A DNA stretch of 64,000 nucleotides, from NCBI RefSeq assembly GCF_001610835.1, contig NZ_CP011270.1:2870001-2934000 (forward strand), read 5' to 3'. Every line of letters starts with the position of its first letter. Within the stretch, counting starts at the first letter, position 1. The stretch is from Planctomyces sp. SH-PL14 (GTDB taxonomy: Bacteria; Planctomycetota; Planctomycetia; Planctomycetales; Planctomycetaceae). Of this stretch, positions 9,333 to 18,280 are shown piece by piece. The position numbers were made by a program, and so were the translations under genes. The notes under the pieces are model-generated. The model was not told the origin of the DNA and ran no database searches. It saw only the letters and a program-made list of their open reading frames with translations.

Positions 9333-10736
9333 TCAAAGCCATCCCGTGACGGTCGCCAGGTCCAGCGGTACGCCGGCCACCTTCACCGCCGCGCCGACCA
9401 GGCTGCGGGCGATGTTGTAGTAGATCACCACCCCGCCGATATCGCTCAGCGAGGCAATCAGCGGGTTCGACATGATCGCCGGATCGGCGCCCATCTTCCG
9501 CAGTCCGAGCGGCAGCATCGATCCGGTCAGCGTCCCCATCGTGACGACCATCAGCACGGTCATCCCGATCACGCTCGACTGCTTGATGCTCCCCAGAAGC
9601 AGCATCCCCGCCAGGAAGGCAATCGAGGCCAGCGTGCTCCCCAGCAGGAGTCCGATGCGGAACTCCCGCCAGGCGATCTGCTGGATGTGACCTTCCGTCT
9701 CGTTCTGGCTGATGGCCCGCACGACGAGCGTTGCCGACTGCGACCCGGCGTTCCCCCCGCTGGCGAGGACGAGGGGCAGGAACAGCACCATCCAGTTCCC
9801 GTGCGCCCCGGGCTCGAACAGGTTGATGACGTGCGCCGTCAGGCACGACGCGAACATCAGGATCACCAGCCAGATCCCCCGTTTCCAGGCGAGCGTGAAG
9901 AACGGCGTATCGAGGTAGCTGTCTTCGAGAGGCGCCACGGCCCCGAGTCGGTGGGCGTCCTCGGTCGCCTCTTCGACGGTGACCTCCGTCGCGTCGTCGT
10001 GGGTCACGATCCCGACGAGCTTGTTGTGGTTGTCGACGACCGGGATGGCGATGAAGCCGTACTTCGACATCTCCTGGGCGACGAACTCCTGGTCGTCGTC
10101 GACCCGGACGGAGATGACCCGCGTGTCCATGATGTCCGACAGGATCGCCCCCGCCTTGGCCTGGAGCAGGCGGCGGAGCGTCAGGAAGCCGATGAGGTGG
10201 CGTTCCTTGTCGGTGATGTAGATGTAGTAGATGGTTTCGCTGTGCGGTGCCTGTTCGCGGAGGAGGTCCATCGCCTCGATGACCGTGATGTTGGCGGGGA
10301 GCGAGGCGTAGTCGGTCGTCATGATCGACCCCGCGCTTCCTTCCGGGTAGGAGAGGAGGCGGCGGATGTCGTTGCGGGCGGGCTGGGCGACGAGCGGCAG
10401 GAGTGTTTCGACGAAGGCGTCGTCGAGGCGGTCGAGAAGGTCGACGCGGTCGTCCGCCGACATCTGCTCAATGACTTTGGAGAGGTGTTCCTGGTCGACG
10501 GATTTGACGAGGTCTTCCTGGTAGGGGAGCGAGAAGAACTCGAAGATCTCGGCTTCGCGTACGGGGGTGGAGTGTTTGAGGACGTCCCAGGTTTTGGCGG
10601 GGTCCCAGCCTTCCATGACTTCGGCGATGACGCCGGGGTGGAGGGCGTTGCAGAACTCCGCCATGCCGAAGTCGTCGTGCTCCTCGATCATCATCACGAG
10701 TTCGGGGAGGAACAGGGAGTTGTAGATCGAGGGCAT
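9333..10736 (-). CDS. mgtE: MgtE-type magnesium transporter
   Basis: A Mg2+ channel/transporter of the inner membrane, 467 residues, a normal family length. The N-terminal MgtE_N helical domain covers residues about 10-130, two CBS domains cover about 135-260 (including LVGIVTHDD), and the membrane domain follows from about 285. Pore signatures are PLVLASGGNAGSQSATL and GADPAIMSNP at 416-425, with the conserved Asp at 432 in SLSD. In known MgtE proteins the cytosolic domains gate the pore on Mg2+ binding. The gene diverges from the SGNH-DUF1080 gene; repeat copy 2 sits between them. Confidence 0.96.
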   Translation of the reverse strand: MPSIYNSLFLPELVMMIEEHDDFGMAEFCNALHPGVIAEVMEGWDPAKTWDVLKHSTPVREAEIFEFFSLPYQEDLVKSVDQEHLSKVIEQMSADDRVDLLDRLDDAFVETLLPLVAQPARNDIRRLLSYPEGSAGSIMTTDYASLPANITVIEAMDLLREQAPHSETIYYIYITDKERHLIGFLTLRRLLQAKAGAILSDIMDTRVISVRVDDDQEFVAQEMSKYGFIAIPVVDNHNKLVGIVTHDDATEVTVEEATEDAHRLGAVAPLEDSYLDTPFFTLAWKRGIWLVILMFASCLTAHVINLFEPGAHGNWMVLFLPLVLASGGNAGSQSATLVVRAISQNETEGHIQQIAWREFRIGLLLGSTLASIAFLAGMLLLGSIKQSSVIGMTVLMVVTMGTLTGSMLPLGLRKMGADPAIMSNPLIASLSDIGGVVIYYNIARSLVGAAVKVAGVPLDLATVTGWL

Positions 10737-10872
10737 GGCCGGCGGTCTGAGCGGGTCGGTCGGATTCGGGGAATAGTAGCGCGTCGCGGTGGGTGGGATG
10801 AGTCTCCAAGCGGGGGAATCGGGAAGAACGGTCGATCTTGCGGAGGGGCGGGAGACTTCGAGATTCCGTCTC

Positions 10873-11201
10873 TTGCCGCGCCCAATGCGTCTTCTCGCCG
10901 GCGCGGCTGTGCCACCTCAAACCCAACTTGCTACGGCAGCCTGGGGTCAAGGGGTTTCGACCCCTTGCCGCCGGAGGCGCTTCCATGAGGAACCGTGGTA
11001 AGCAACGGACGACCACTTTGTGGAACCGACGTTGAGGACTCCCCGCTCGCTCTGGAATCTCCGCGGGTTGGTGAGGGGGTATCCGGCACAGTGTTCGCGT
11101 TTGGACACGATCTCCTTCAGACATCTCTCGACGAGAAGGCCTCCGGCGGGCAAAGGGGCGTTGCCCCTCTGCACTCCCCACCAGGGTGCCCCTGGACCCG
11201 G
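10873..11201 (-). repeat. Family A repeat, copy 2 (full length)
   Basis: Inverted relative to copy 1. The arm hairpin here is AAGGGGTTTCGACCCCTT (10940-10957) instead of the usual GGGGGC/GCCCCC form: both sides of the stem changed together to GGGGT/ACCCC. The central hairpin reads TGTTCGCG. It lies between divergent genes, so the promoters of mgtE and of the gene at 11265 must flank or overlap it. Confidence 0.88.
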
Positions 11202-11264
11202 TATTGGCTGACTGCCACTTTGCACACTGGTAACTTCCGATGCGATCGGCCACGATCGCCCACC

Positions 11265-12566
11265 ATGAACAGAACATCTCGCTTCGGCCGCACTCTCCTC
11301 CTCTCTCTCTCCCTCACTTGCGCGTCGTTCCCGGCTGCTTACGCCCAGGACAAACCCGCAACCAAAATCGAACTCCCCGCCACGGACGACGGACTCCCCG
11401 GCGAAGGTCCCATCCGCCGCTACGACTGGTTTAAAAACCTCTGGACCCAGAAACGCACCGCCTGGGCCAAACGAGTCCAGGAAGACCAGAAAGCCCTCGT
11501 CTTCCTCGGCGACTCCATCACCCAGGGCTGGGGCGACAACCTCGGCAACAGCTTCCCCGGCGTCAAAGTCGCCAACCGCGGCATCAGCGGCGACACCACC
11601 CGCGGCATGCTCATCCGCCTGAAGGACGACGTCCTCTCCCTCAACCCCACCGGCGTCGTCATGCTGATGGGAACAAACGACCTCGAAGAACAGGCCACCC
11701 CCGAACAGATCGCCGGCAACCTCAAGCGGATCGTGGCCGAACTCAAGAGCCACAACGACAAGATGCCGATCGTTCTCTGCCTCGTCTTCCCCAGTTCGGA
11801 AACAAAGAAACGCCCCGCCGACAAGATCAAGGCGATCAACACCCTCTACGCCGCCGCCGTGAAGGGGGACCCCCAGGTCACGGTCATCGACACCTACGCC
11901 CTCTTTGCCGACGACAAAGGAGACGCCAAGAAGGAAGAGTTCCCGGACCTGCTCCACCCGAATGCCGCCGGCTACGCCAAGTGGGCTGCCTCCCTCCGCC
12001 CGATCCTCGCGACCCTCGACTTCCTCGAAACGACCGACGACGACTTCGAGTACGAGCCGGGCGCGATCCGGCTGTTCAACGGCAAGGATCTCACCGGCTG
12101 GGGCTTCCGCGAACCGAAGACCCTCGCCGCCGGCGAAACGTTCGACGGCAAGACCGCCAGCTCCGACGGCCGATACGTCGCCAAGCACGGCCGGCTGATC
12201 GTCACGACCCCGCCGGAAGGCCGCCGCATCCAGCAGCTCTGGACCAAGCAGGAGTTCCCCAAAGACTTCACGCTCAAGCTCGAGTTCCGCGCCACGCCGA
12301 ACGCCGATAGCGGCGTCTTCATCCGCAAGCCGCAGCTCCAGTGCCGCGACTACCCGCTGGCCGGCCCCTACAAGATGCTGACGAAGTACCGGCCGCAGGA
12401 CTGGAACGAGCTTGTGGTTGTGGTGAAGGACAAGACCGCTCACTGCACCTGCAACGGCGAAGTCTTGGAAGCGGCCTACGCGCTTCCGGAGACCGGCCCG
12501 ATCGGCCTCGAAGGGGATCGCGGCCAGATGGAATACCGCCGGATCCGCCTCGTCGAAACGCCGTGA
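11265..12566 (+). CDS. Secreted SGNH/GDSL hydrolase fused to DUF1080
   Basis: A 433-residue exported protein with a signal peptide at residues 1-27 (cleavage near AYA-Q). The SGNH hydrolase half has block I GDSI with nucleophile S84, the Gly of NRGISGD, GTND at 136-139, and the catalytic D228-x-x-H231. From about residue 263 (RLFNGKDLTGW) it continues as a DUF1080 / 3-keto-disaccharide hydrolase-like jelly-roll. This suggests de-esterification coupled to carbohydrate binding or cleavage, probably of polysaccharides; the substrate is unknown. ATG 11265 is chosen because it starts a proper signal peptide, whereas the open frame upstream lies inside repeat copy 2. Confidence 0.9.
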   Translation: MNRTSRFGRTLLLSLSLTCASFPAAYAQDKPATKIELPATDDGLPGEGPIRRYDWFKNLWTQKRTAWAKRVQEDQKALVFLGDSITQGWGDNLGNSFPGVKVANRGISGDTTRGMLIRLKDDVLSLNPTGVVMLMGTNDLEEQATPEQIAGNLKRIVAELKSHNDKMPIVLCLVFPSSETKKRPADKIKAINTLYAAAVKGDPQVTVIDTYALFADDKGDAKKEEFPDLLHPNAAGYAKWAASLRPILATLDFLETTDDDFEYEPGAIRLFNGKDLTGWGFREPKTLAAGETFDGKTASSDGRYVAKHGRLIVTTPPEGRRIQQLWTKQEFPKDFTLKLEFRATPNADSGVFIRKPQLQCRDYPLAGPYKMLTKYRPQDWNELVVVVKDKTAHCTCNGEVLEAAYALPETGPIGLEGDRGQMEYRRIRLVETP

Positions 12567-12607
12567 CAAGTCGGAGGCCACTGACCGTTCTGCCTTGATC
12601 TGTGTGC

Positions 12608-12658
12608 ATCTGTGTTCATCTGTGGCTTAAGAGTTTTCAGCCACAGATGAACACAGAT
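12608..12658. repeat. Family E perfect 20-bp inverted repeat
   Basis: ATCTGTGTTCATCTGTGGCT at 12608-12627 is followed, after 11 nt, by its exact reverse complement at 12639-12658. It sits between the 3' ends of two convergent genes. It has no T-run, so it is not a standard intrinsic terminator. The string resembles one I recall as widespread in planctomycete and verrucomicrobial genomes. Confidence 0.85.
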
Positions 12659-12699
12659 AAACACGGATAGGAGGGAGAGCAGAGTCAGGCTTCATCAAA

Positions 12700-13680
12700 T
12701 CACGCAGTCACATCGAGGACCGGCGTGGCCCCCGCTTCGACGTTTCTCCGCATCTCGTCCATCCCCTCCCGGAAGGACTCGCGAACGGCGGCGAGGTCGA
12801 CCGTCCGGCAGTAGTGCGTGTAGATGATCGCTTCCCGCAGGATCAGGAACTGCCGCAGGAGATCGGCGTCGATTTCGACGTGCGGCCGAACGCCGCGATA
12901 GCCGGCCAGGAAGGCGTCCCAGCGCTCTCCGATCCGCGCAGCGAGCTCGTCGGCCGGGACCCGGTTCAGGAGCCGGCAGTAGATGGAGTCGTACAGGATC
13001 GTGGCGAAATCCTGCTCGATCGGCCCGTGCTCGCAGTTGTCGAAGTCGAAGAGGGTCAGCCGTCCGTCGTCGACGAAGACGTTCGAGAACGAGATGTCGG
13101 CGTGCAGCAGCCCCAGCCGGTGCTCAACCTGCGGCGCCAACCTCGCCACGAGGGAGCGAGCCGCTGCGCGAAAGCCTCCGACGGACGCGGCTGTGTACCG
13201 CTCGATATCGCCGTTCAGCAGCCGCGACGCGTGCCACGGTGCGCGGGCCGAAGTGGAGTCCGCCGCCGCCGTCCGGTCGTCGAACACCGCCGCGTGCAGC
13301 CGCGCGGTCACTTCTCCGAGGCGGGCGTGGAACTCCGGAGTGAGATCCGCGATCTCGACCGCTCGGCCGGGAGCCCTGTCGAAGCAGACGACGAGATAGT
13401 CTTTGCCGTCGATCGAAACGACGTGACAGCGTTGGCCCTCGCTCGAGAGTCGAGCCCGGCAGACCGGCACGTCCTGGCGGGCCAGGTTCTCGATCCAATC
13501 CAGCTCCGCTTCGACCTCCGCCAGCGTCCGGCTGCGGCCGGAGGACACCCGCAGCACCGCGGGATCGTCCGGAGAACCGCATTCATAAACGTGGTTCTGC
13601 GACGAACGGATCCACCGCAGTTCGTCGGCCTGAAAGCCGAACGGCCGGCCAAGTCGAGTCAGCAGGCTGCGGTCCAGCAT
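12700..13680 (-). CDS. Aminoglycoside/choline-kinase-like phosphotransferase
   Basis: A 326-residue soluble protein of the APH phosphotransferase fold (protein-kinase-like). The catalytic loop HADISFSN (H193, D195, N200) and the metal-binding DFD at 212-214 are intact, so it should be active. Members phosphorylate small molecules such as homoserine, choline or aminoglycosides; the substrate cannot be deduced here. The gene converges on the SGNH-DUF1080 gene and lies downstream of the metallopeptidase gene start, without a clear operon. Confidence 0.82.
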   Translation of the reverse strand: MLDRSLLTRLGRPFGFQADELRWIRSSQNHVYECGSPDDPAVLRVSSGRSRTLAEVEAELDWIENLARQDVPVCRARLSSEGQRCHVVSIDGKDYLVVCFDRAPGRAVEIADLTPEFHARLGEVTARLHAAVFDDRTAAADSTSARAPWHASRLLNGDIERYTAASVGGFRAAARSLVARLAPQVEHRLGLLHADISFSNVFVDDGRLTLFDFDNCEHGPIEQDFATILYDSIYCRLLNRVPADELAARIGERWDAFLAGYRGVRPHVEIDADLLRQFLILREAIIYTHYCRTVDLAAVRESFREGMDEMRRNVEAGATPVLDVTA

Positions 13681-13732
13681 AAGACGACTTCGGAATCAGC
13701 CCGCAGCCGCCAGTCGGCCGGATGTTCTCCGG

Positions 13733-13766
13733 CTGAAAACTGACGACTGACAACTAAGAACTCCCC
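13733..13766. repeat. Short dispersed repeat, family J
   Basis: CTGAAAACTGACGACTGACA followed by ACTAAGAAC, ending one base before the stop codon of the peptidase gene. It is a second copy of the string seen at 4258. Confidence 0.5.
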
Positions 13767-13767
13767 A

Positions 13768-14745
13768 CTACTCCGCCTGCATCGCCACGCGGGCTCGGCC
13801 AGCCGGCTCCGGAGCGTCGAGGCCTCCGAGCAGCGATTCCCGGACGCGGCGGGGAATCATCGGGAGTGGCGGAAGCTCGAGCGGGGTCTGGCCGCGGACG
13901 ATCGCGTCCGGCTCGCTCATGAGCGGCTGGGCCCGGCGGGCCGGCACCGAGATCGCGAGCTGCGGATCCTCCTGCGTCCGGATCGGCGGGCTTCCCGCCA
14001 TGACCCAGCCCTGCCACTTCCCTTCGAGCTCAGCGACGCCGCGGTAGCCGTAGTGCTGCCGGGTCGCCTGTTCCCAGCCGTGCTGATGGGCGTCTTGTAG
14101 GAATTGCAAATAGGTCGCCCGGCCCGTCTTCCCCTTCTGCTGCACCAGGAACTCGGCCAGCGAGTACCCCTCGGCGTAGAGAGTCAGCGTCTTCCGCATG
14201 TCCTTGGGATACTCGGCGATGTCGAACAGCTCGGCGAGCGGGATCCGCTGGTTCTTCTGGATCACGTCGTTGAGAAGGGCGATCTGCCGCATCCGCTCCG
14301 ACTCATGCTCGCACAGGCTCGCCGCTCCTTCGTCCGCCCAGCGGGGAAGCGGGCGGCGGAAATGCGTCGCGAAGATCGTGTGGTTGACCTCGTGAGGGAT
14401 GACGGAGTCGAGGACCCGCTCGAGCGTCCCCTGCACGTTCATGTTCCAGCCGAAGACTTCGCCCCGGTCGAACGTGAACGTCGTGGCCCCGCCGGCGCCG
14501 AGCTGCCCCACCTTGACCGAGATCCGGCACGATTCCCGCCAGGGCGGAAACTCCTGGCCGAGCCACTCGATGGCAAGGGACTTGCGGTAGTACTCGGCTG
14601 TCTTGGCCACCTTCTCGGCGATCTCGTCCGTCGGTGCGGTGACGACGAAATTGCGAGTGGAATAGGTTCCCCCCCACACGGAGGTGGCGAACCCGAACAC
14701 CAAGAGTACAGACAGCCAGCTGCGGGCGGTCGCATCCATGCGCAT
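13768..14745 (-). CDS. Exported HExxH (peptidase MA-like) metallopeptidase
   Basis: About 325 residues with a signal peptide at 1-25 (LSVLLVFGFATSVWG). The zinc motif HEVNH is at 118-122 and the probable third ligand is E139 in WADEGAA, the gluzincin arrangement of peptidase-MA-like proteins. The C-terminal 80 residues are Pro-rich and probably disordered. ATG 14745 gives a clean signal peptide; the frame stays open upstream but the encoded sequence there is not protein-like. It probably acts in the periplasm; the target is unknown. It diverges from the TPR lipoprotein gene. Confidence 0.78.
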   Translation of the reverse strand: MRMDATARSWLSVLLVFGFATSVWGGTYSTRNFVVTAPTDEIAEKVAKTAEYYRKSLAIEWLGQEFPPWRESCRISVKVGQLGAGGATTFTFDRGEVFGWNMNVQGTLERVLDSVIPHEVNHTIFATHFRRPLPRWADEGAASLCEHESERMRQIALLNDVIQKNQRIPLAELFDIAEYPKDMRKTLTLYAEGYSLAEFLVQQKGKTGRATYLQFLQDAHQHGWEQATRQHYGYRGVAELEGKWQGWVMAGSPPIRTQEDPQLAISVPARRAQPLMSEPDAIVRGQTPLELPPLPMIPRRVRESLLGGLDAPEPAGRARVAMQAE

Positions 14746-15254
14746 CGAATCGCGTTCCAGTAAGAGCCAAAGGGGGGAGTGGCGGCGATCCCCAGGACCA
14801 GTTCGAGTCGATTCGAACCGCTGCAACCGGGTGATCGTTCGGCGCGCCGCGTTCCGTGCGGAGGGCCGATCCGGCGATTTGCGAACGCTATGCCGCAATT
14901 TCTGCCGGTTCGTGTGCGGGGGGACTCTACCGCAACAGATGCTGACGCCGCAAGAAGATACGGCAATTCCCCGCTTCGTGATCGTTTCTCCAGACGCCGC
15001 AAGGATTTGTAAAAGTTGCAGGAATTCGGCAATTCCGCCTGCTTTCAATGCAGGGGCCGGGAGGCCGTCTCGACAGCGCGCAAATCGTCGCCCTATAAAG
15101 CCGCACCCTTCGTCGGCCGTTCCGTGCCGACCCACGTTTGGTCACGTCCGGTTCCTCCCCCCCTCCAGCGTCCTTCCGTCCCGCCCTCCCGGCGGGTCCG
15201 AGCGACACCCCTCCTTGTCCCCTCCGAACCGCGACGCCCTCCCCCAGGTGTGCC
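14746..15254. other. Divergent intergenic region, 509 bp
   Basis: No gene seen. It separates the start of the peptidase gene from the start of the TPR lipoprotein gene and must hold both promoters. It contains the inverted repeat GGAATT-CGGC-AATTCC at 15021-15036, with a related CGGCAATTCC at 14970, and a C-rich, A-poor stretch from 15140 to the lipoprotein start. No convincing -35/-10 pair was found. Confidence 0.5.
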
Positions 15255-18059
15255 ATGTTGAAAGCGTTCCCGCGAGTTGCGATCGGAACGGCTCTCCTGC
15301 TGACTGGATGCCAGAGCTCCGGCTGGATGCTCGGCATGCGGAAGCCGCCCGGCGCGGAAGCGATGGCGGATGCGTCTGCGGGTAAAGGACTGATCCCCTT
15401 CAACAAGAAGGGAGACGCCGCTGCCGGTGTGGAGACCTTCACCAAGAAGGGGCGGGAGCAGCTTCAGGCGTACTACAAGGACTCGAGCAGGCCGTCTCAT
15501 CTGCAGGAGGCGGAAAAGAGCTTCGAGCGGGCCCTGCTGGTCGACCAGAAGAGCGCGGAAGCCCATCACGGACTGGCGGTCTGCCTCGATCTCCAGAAGC
15601 GATATCCCGCCGCCGAGGAACACTACAAGAAGGCGATGGCGGCCGACCCCGGCAATGGGACCTACGTCGCCGACCTGGGGTACTCGTACTACCTCCAGAA
15701 CCGCTACCCCGAAAGCGAAAAGCTCCTGCAGCAGGCGCTGTCGATCGATCCCTCCAATTCGCTGGCGACCCGCAACCTGGGGATGACGTACGCCAGGCAG
15801 GGGAAGACGGAACTCGCCGAAAGCACGTTCCGCCGCGTCATGAACGACGGCGAAATCCGGCAGGCGATGGCCCAGGCATCCACCCCCTCGTCCGACATCG
15901 CCCTGGCGAGCGCCGAGCAGAAGAAACCGGCGGGCGCGTCCGCCGCTCCTCCGGGAAGTTGGGAAGAGGTCCAGGCCCGGATGGAAGAGGCGCGGCAGAC
16001 CGCGGTCCGCGACCGCGACACCCGCAACCGGCAGCAGCAGATCCGCCAGACCGGCGTCGATCCGCGGGACTACCGCGGCCGCGATCCCTACGCCGACGTC
16101 AAGCAGAACCTGGCCGACCTCGAACGCTCCGGCTCCGCGACCGCCCGTCCGAACGGTCCGGTCTATCTCGATGCCAACGGCATCCAGCCGGTGCCGCACC
16201 AGGCGACCGTCTACCCGGAATCGCAGCAGACCTATCATCCGGGTGGAGCGATCCAGCAGCTCGGCCATCTCGAAGTCCCGGCGAACGCCCAGAGCTGGAC
16301 CCCCGGTGCCGGCTCACCCCACGCCGCTCCCTCGCAGCCGACGAGCTACGCCGCCGGCTACCCCGCGCAGCCGTCCGCTCCCCATGGGGCAGCGGGTCAA
16401 CCGCCGCAGGGCCGACCGTCGCAGCCGCCGTACTATGACGCCGGCGCGGGATTCCAGCAGACGCCCCAGTTCCCGCAGCAGGGACAGCCGGCGGTCAACG
16501 CCTATGGGGCCCGCACGCCCCAGGGGGCCCAGTCGGCGGCCGCGCCCGCCGGCGGGATGAACGCCTATCCCGGCCCCGAAGGCTTCGGCAGCGGCGTTCC
16601 GATGCCGGGGCAGAACATCCAGCAGGCCTCGGCTCAGGGAGCGGCCTATGCTGCCGCCCAGGGAGGAGCCAATGCTCCGTGGGGACAGGATGCCCCTCTG
16701 GTTCCGAACACGCTCAACCCGGCGATGTCCGCCGGGCCGCAGATGCCCGCTTTCCCGCAGGGTTCGCCGCCGCCGGGCGTGAGCCCGTACGCCGCGAATG
16801 TGCCCGGGGCCGTCCCTCCCGGTGTCGGTCCGGCTTCGTTCAACCCGCCGCAGTTCGGCGCCACCCCGCCCGGTCCGGTCGGGCCGGGTTCCAATCTCGG
16901 GGCGGCTCCCGCCCTCTTCGCGCCGAATCCGAACGGCGCGGCGGCCGCGGCGATGATGATGCAGCAGGGGGGCAACATGGCTCCCCAGGCCGGATTGCAG
17001 TCGGCCGGCGACCTCGAGCAGGCCAAGAGGCAGGCCGCCATGACCGGTCTCGGGGTGGGCCCCGGCCCGCTGTTCCAGTCCCCGTCCCATCCGGGCAGTG
17101 AAGCCGCCGCCGCGCGGGGCGCCGCCTTGAACGCTCCCCCGAACGCCGGCTCGATGACCTGGCCCACGATGCCGGGCGCTGCCATGCCCGGGGCCGCCAT
17201 GCCGGGCGGTATGATGTCCGGCACCGATCCTCGTGGACAGGGTTTTGGGGCTCCTCCCGCCGCTCCCCTGACGATGCCCGCCTCGCCTCCACCGGCGATG
17301 AACGGAGCTCCCGATGGACTCCAGGCACCGCAGCAGCTCTGGAACGGCGCTCAGGCGTCCGCTCCCGGGCGGATCCTTCCGACGAATCTCCAGGTTCCGG
17401 ACCTCCGGCAGGCGGGCCATCCGGACGTCGAGTCGACGTGGGACCTCTACCGCCAGCAGACGAACCAGCTCGGACAGCAGACCCCGGCGCCCTCGGCAAA
17501 CTACCGGACTACGAACCAGTTCGCCGCCGGCTCGCCGTTCAATGGTGTGAACCCCGCCGGCGCACCGCCGTCCGGTGCGGCCGCCCCCACGTCGCTCCCG
17601 CCGGTCGATTCCCTCCAGACCTACGAGGCCGAGCGGGCCCGCGCCTTCCGGATGGAGCAGCAGAACCAGCAGATCATCAGCCGCACTCCCTCGAATGCCG
17701 TTCCGTCCCCGGCGTCGCAGCAGCGGATGCTCGACCCCAACATGGCGGCTCCGGCCGATCAGATGATTCAGACGTGGGGGAACCAGTCGATCGTCCCGCC
17801 GGCGTACCCTTCGCGGATGGCGGATGAGTCGTCGTACCGGGCCAAGGACTACGACCGTGGCGTCGAAGCTCCTTCGCAGTATCAGCCGCTCCAGAACGAG
17901 TACCAGGCGGGGACGGTGATTCCGGAACGCTATCCCGGTTCCAATCCGCCGCCGTCGAACTACAGCTCCTCGTCGAGCCGGTCGTCTGGAGCCACCACCC
18001 CGGGCAGCTACCGCAGCTCGGCTCTTCCGGCGATCGTTCCCGCGGGAAGCGGTCGGTAG
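15255..18059 (+). CDS. TPR-repeat lipoprotein with long low-complexity tail
   Basis: About 934 residues. The signal ends in lipobox LLLTGC (Cys19), so it should be a lipid-anchored envelope protein. Residues about 60-200 hold tandem TPR units (for example AEAHHGLAVCLDLQKRYPAA and GTYVADLGYSYYLQNRYPES), a protein-binding scaffold. From about residue 300 to the end the sequence is Pro/Gln/Ala/Gly/Met-rich without predicted fold, with short repeats of the GAAMPGAAMPGG type near 640-660. ATG 15255 is chosen because only this start gives the lipoprotein signal. Function unknown; a scaffold at the cell surface is an inference. Confidence 0.82.
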   Translation: MLKAFPRVAIGTALLLTGCQSSGWMLGMRKPPGAEAMADASAGKGLIPFNKKGDAAAGVETFTKKGREQLQAYYKDSSRPSHLQEAEKSFERALLVDQKSAEAHHGLAVCLDLQKRYPAAEEHYKKAMAADPGNGTYVADLGYSYYLQNRYPESEKLLQQALSIDPSNSLATRNLGMTYARQGKTELAESTFRRVMNDGEIRQAMAQASTPSSDIALASAEQKKPAGASAAPPGSWEEVQARMEEARQTAVRDRDTRNRQQQIRQTGVDPRDYRGRDPYADVKQNLADLERSGSATARPNGPVYLDANGIQPVPHQATVYPESQQTYHPGGAIQQLGHLEVPANAQSWTPGAGSPHAAPSQPTSYAAGYPAQPSAPHGAAGQPPQGRPSQPPYYDAGAGFQQTPQFPQQGQPAVNAYGARTPQGAQSAAAPAGGMNAYPGPEGFGSGVPMPGQNIQQASAQGAAYAAAQGGANAPWGQDAPLVPNTLNPAMSAGPQMPAFPQGSPPPGVSPYAANVPGAVPPGVGPASFNPPQFGATPPGPVGPGSNLGAAPALFAPNPNGAAAAAMMMQQGGNMAPQAGLQSAGDLEQAKRQAAMTGLGVGPGPLFQSPSHPGSEAAAARGAALNAPPNAGSMTWPTMPGAAMPGAAMPGGMMSGTDPRGQGFGAPPAAPLTMPASPPPAMNGAPDGLQAPQQLWNGAQASAPGRILPTNLQVPDLRQAGHPDVESTWDLYRQQTNQLGQQTPAPSANYRTTNQFAAGSPFNGVNPAGAPPSGAAAPTSLPPVDSLQTYEAERARAFRMEQQNQQIISRTPSNAVPSPASQQRMLDPNMAAPADQMIQTWGNQSIVPPAYPSRMADESSYRAKDYDRGVEAPSQYQPLQNEYQAGTVIPERYPGSNPPPSNYSSSSSRSSGATTPGSYRSSALPAIVPAGSGR

Positions 18060-18280
18060 GCGGAACTGACCGGGGACGTGGGAACAGGGGATCGAGAACG
18101 TCACGTTGCCTGCTGGCGACGTGACGGTTCCTCTTGAGGTCCGCGGATTTCCGGCCCATTCGCTCGGGATTTGCGAGAGTCACGCTTCGACTCGGTATCG
18201 CAGGACAGTACGCTCTCGGCTTTGTGGAGCTCTCCAGCCGGCCTGAGGGTGACCGCCGCGCGGTCCCTGGAGGCCGGTCG

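Noticed and set aside
9312-10988. A 558-codon plus-strand open frame over mgtE
   Set aside because: It is a shadow of mgtE, whose motifs are unmistakable on the minus strand.
10947-12581. A 544-codon minus-strand frame over the SGNH-DUF1080 gene
   Set aside because: It is antisense to a gene with complete catalytic motifs and a signal peptide.
14800-14840. CGATTCGAACCG string resembling a tRNA T-arm
   Set aside because: No acceptor stem, anticodon arm or CCA region can be folded around it.
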